Shown here: positions 47,048 to 48,485 of the stretch, one piece after another
How the letters are laid out: every line of letters starts with the position of its first letter
Position numbering within the stretch: the stretch's first letter is position 1
Origin: REEP01 sp964517265
Lineage (GTDB): Bacteria > Pseudomonadota > Alphaproteobacteria > Rhodospirillales > Defluviicoccaceae
Length of the DNA: 48,485 nt
NCBI GenBank assembly: GCA_964517265.1
Contig: CAZFBS010000019.1
Coordinates: 1 to 48,485 of the forward strand
Direction: 5' to 3'
Program-made: the position numbers and the translations under genes
Notes under the pieces: generated by a model
The model's input: the letters and a program-made list of their open reading frames with translations, nothing else
The model's database searches: none
What the model was told of the DNA's origin: nothing

Positions 47048-48485
47048 ATGGTCAGGATCGATGCCAGCCCTCTCCTTTTCATTCCCGAAAAGCGCCCGCC
47101 GATCGCGGGCACGCGCCGGTTCATGCTGTCATCGGATTTCGCGCCGGCCGGCGATCAGCCCGAGGCCATCGCCGCGTTGACGGAAGGTCTGCGCGCGGGC
47201 GAGCGGGATCAGGTCCTGCTCGGGGTTACCGGCTCCGGCAAGACCTTCACGGTCGCCCACGTCATCCAGAACTTGCAGCGGCCGACGCTGATCCTGGCGC
47301 CGAACAAGACGCTGGCCGCCCAGCTCTACGGCGAGATGAAGACGTTCTTTCCCGAGAATGCCTGCGAATATTTCGTCAGCTACTATGACTACTACCAGCC
47401 GGAGGCGTATGTCCCACGGACCGACACCTACATCGAGAAGGATTCCGCGATCAACGAGCAGATCGACCGCATGCGGCACAGCGCCACCCGCGCGCTGCTG
47501 GAGCGCAACGACGTCATCATTGTCGCGTCCGTCTCGTGCATCTACGGGATCGGCTCGGTCGAGACCTATGCGCAGATGGTCGTCACTCTCAAGACGGGGC
47601 AGCCGCTGGAGCGGGGCGATCTTCTGAACAAACTGGTCGAATTGCAGTACCGGCGTAACGATGCCAGCTTCGTGCGCGGCACGTTCCGCGTCCGCGGGGA
47701 CGTGGTCGAGATCTATCCGTCCCATTACGAGGACGCGGCCTGGAGGATTTCCCTGTTCGGCGACGAGATCGACGGCATCTGGGAGATCGATCCGCTGACG
47801 GGAGAAAAGACCACGAGTTTGAGCGAGATCACCGTCTATCCCAACAGCCACTACGTGACGCCGCGGCCGACGCTGCAGCAGGCGATCCCGCGGATCAAGG
47901 CCGAGCTGAAGTTGCGCCTCGAGGAGTTTCGCGGCGAAGGCAAGCTCTTGGAGGCGCAGCGGCTCGAGGAGCGCACCCAGTTTGATCTGGAAATGTTGGA
48001 GACGACGGGGAGCTGCAGCGGCATCGAGAACTATTCCCGCTACCTCACCGGCCGCAATCCGGGAGAGCCGCCGCCGACCTTGTTCGAGTATCTGCCGGAG
48101 AACGCGCTGTTGATCGTCGACGAGAGCCATGTGACGGTCCCTCAGCTCAACGCGATGTACCGGGGCGACTTCAACCGCAAATCGACGCTGGCGAGCTACG
48201 GGTTCCGTCTGCCGTCGTGCGCCGACAACCGTCCGCTCAAGTTCCAGGAGTGGGAGGCCATGCGCCCGCAGACGATCTTCGTCTCGGCGACGCCCGGCGC
48301 GTGGGAGCTGGAGCGCACCGGCGGGGTGATCGTCGAGCAGGTGGTGAGGCCGACCGGTTTGATCGATCCGCTCTGCATCGTCCGCCCGGTCGAGCACCAG
48401 GTGGACGATCTTCTCGCCGAGGCCAAGGCGACGGCGGCCAAGGGCTACCGAACTCTGGTGACGACGCTGACCAAGCGGATGGCGG
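47048..48485 (+). CDS. uvrB: Excinuclease ABC subunit B (3' end outside window)
   Basis: DNA-damage recognition helicase of nucleotide excision repair. About 479 codons are present. Visible are DFAPAGDQPEAI, Walker A TGSGKT (61-66), the damage-probing beta-hairpin with YYDYYQPEAY (about 112-121), VASVSCIYGIGS, Walker B-like DESH, and SATPGAWELER. The C-terminal UvrC-binding domain is missing because the window ends. The ATG at 47048 gives a 25-residue N-terminal extension and has no clear SD; an in-frame TTG at 47027 is an alternative. The 230-bp region shared with the divergent aminotransferase gene shows no obvious SOS box. Confidence 0.96.
   Translation, partial: MVRIDASPLLFIPEKRPPIAGTRRFMLSSDFAPAGDQPEAIAALTEGLRAGERDQVLLGVTGSGKTFTVAHVIQNLQRPTLILAPNKTLAAQLYGEMKTFFPENACEYFVSYYDYYQPEAYVPRTDTYIEKDSAINEQIDRMRHSATRALLERNDVIIVASVSCIYGIGSVETYAQMVVTLKTGQPLERGDLLNKLVELQYRRNDASFVRGTFRVRGDVVEIYPSHYEDAAWRISLFGDEIDGIWEIDPLTGEKTTSLSEITVYPNSHYVTPRPTLQQAIPRIKAELKLRLEEFRGEGKLLEAQRLEERTQFDLEMLETTGSCSGIENYSRYLTGRNPGEPPPTLFEYLPENALLIVDESHVTVPQLNAMYRGDFNRKSTLASYGFRLPSCADNRPLKFQEWEAMRPQTIFVSATPGAWELERTGGVIVEQVVRPTGLIDPLCIVRPVEHQVDDLLAEAKATAAKGYRTLVTTLTKRMA

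Overview
The window is a GC-rich, densely packed chromosomal stretch from an alphaproteobacterium, most likely a Rhodospirillales-type organism. This rests on gene order and protein style: the block yebC-ruvCAB-ybgC-tolQRAB-pal-cpoB-tilS-ftsH-folP-glmM, the block fau / 6S RNA / zapA / DUF4164 / gap / class I aldolase / thiE, a DUF1013 (TrcR) regulator, an L31 without zinc cysteines, DUF465 and DUF3775 proteins. I see no mobile element, CRISPR array, rRNA or tRNA, and no clearly foreign island. The species cannot be named from the sequence alone.

Layout. 1-125: 3' end of a formate-tetrahydrofolate ligase gene, convergent with what follows. 135-15988 (minus strand): one long co-directional run read from yebC through Holliday-junction resolution (ruvCAB), the Tol-Pal envelope machine (ybgC, tolQ, tolR, tolA, tolB, pal, cpoB), tRNA-Ile lysidine synthetase, FtsH protease, dihydropteroate synthase, phosphoglucosamine mutase and HMP-P kinase. 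16142-18549 (minus): a YmdB-type phosphoesterase, 5-formyl-THF cyclo-ligase, 6S RNA, zapA and a coiled-coil DUF4164 protein. 18791-23623 (plus): gap, an unrecognised protein, class I fructose-bisphosphate aldolase, thiE, efp and a SuhB-type phosphatase. 23676-26958 (plus): a three-gene envelope cassette (OmpA-like, MotA/TolQ-like, MotB-like). 27138-30643 (plus): MFS exporter, rpmE, quinone oxidoreductase, TrcR. 30700-35471: DUF3775, divergent acyl-CoA ligases (prpE and a DmdB/AlkK-like enzyme), DUF465. 35708-41177 (minus): alpha/beta hydrolase, then a surface-glycan operon (GT9, GT2, GT4, AsnB). 41348-45497 (minus): ZIP metal transporter, a structured intergenic region with a candidate sRNA, Dps and an EF-G paralogue. 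45615-46817 (minus): aminotransferase. 47048 to the end (plus): uvrB, cut by the window edge.

Most of the content is housekeeping. The points that stand out are: two strong Rho-independent terminator structures that lie inside the 5' ends of the genes following gap and fba; a compact structured region ending in a minus-strand terminator downstream of dps, which looks like an anti-Shine-Dalgarno (CUCCC) small RNA; an EF-G paralogue whose catalytic histidine is replaced by Phe; and a second, uncharacterised MotAB/TolQR-like stator cassette with its own periplasmic OmpA-like partner.

Start codons were chosen by Shine-Dalgarno match, homology of the N-terminus, and overlap with the preceding stop. 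Several genes appear to use TTG or GTG starts.
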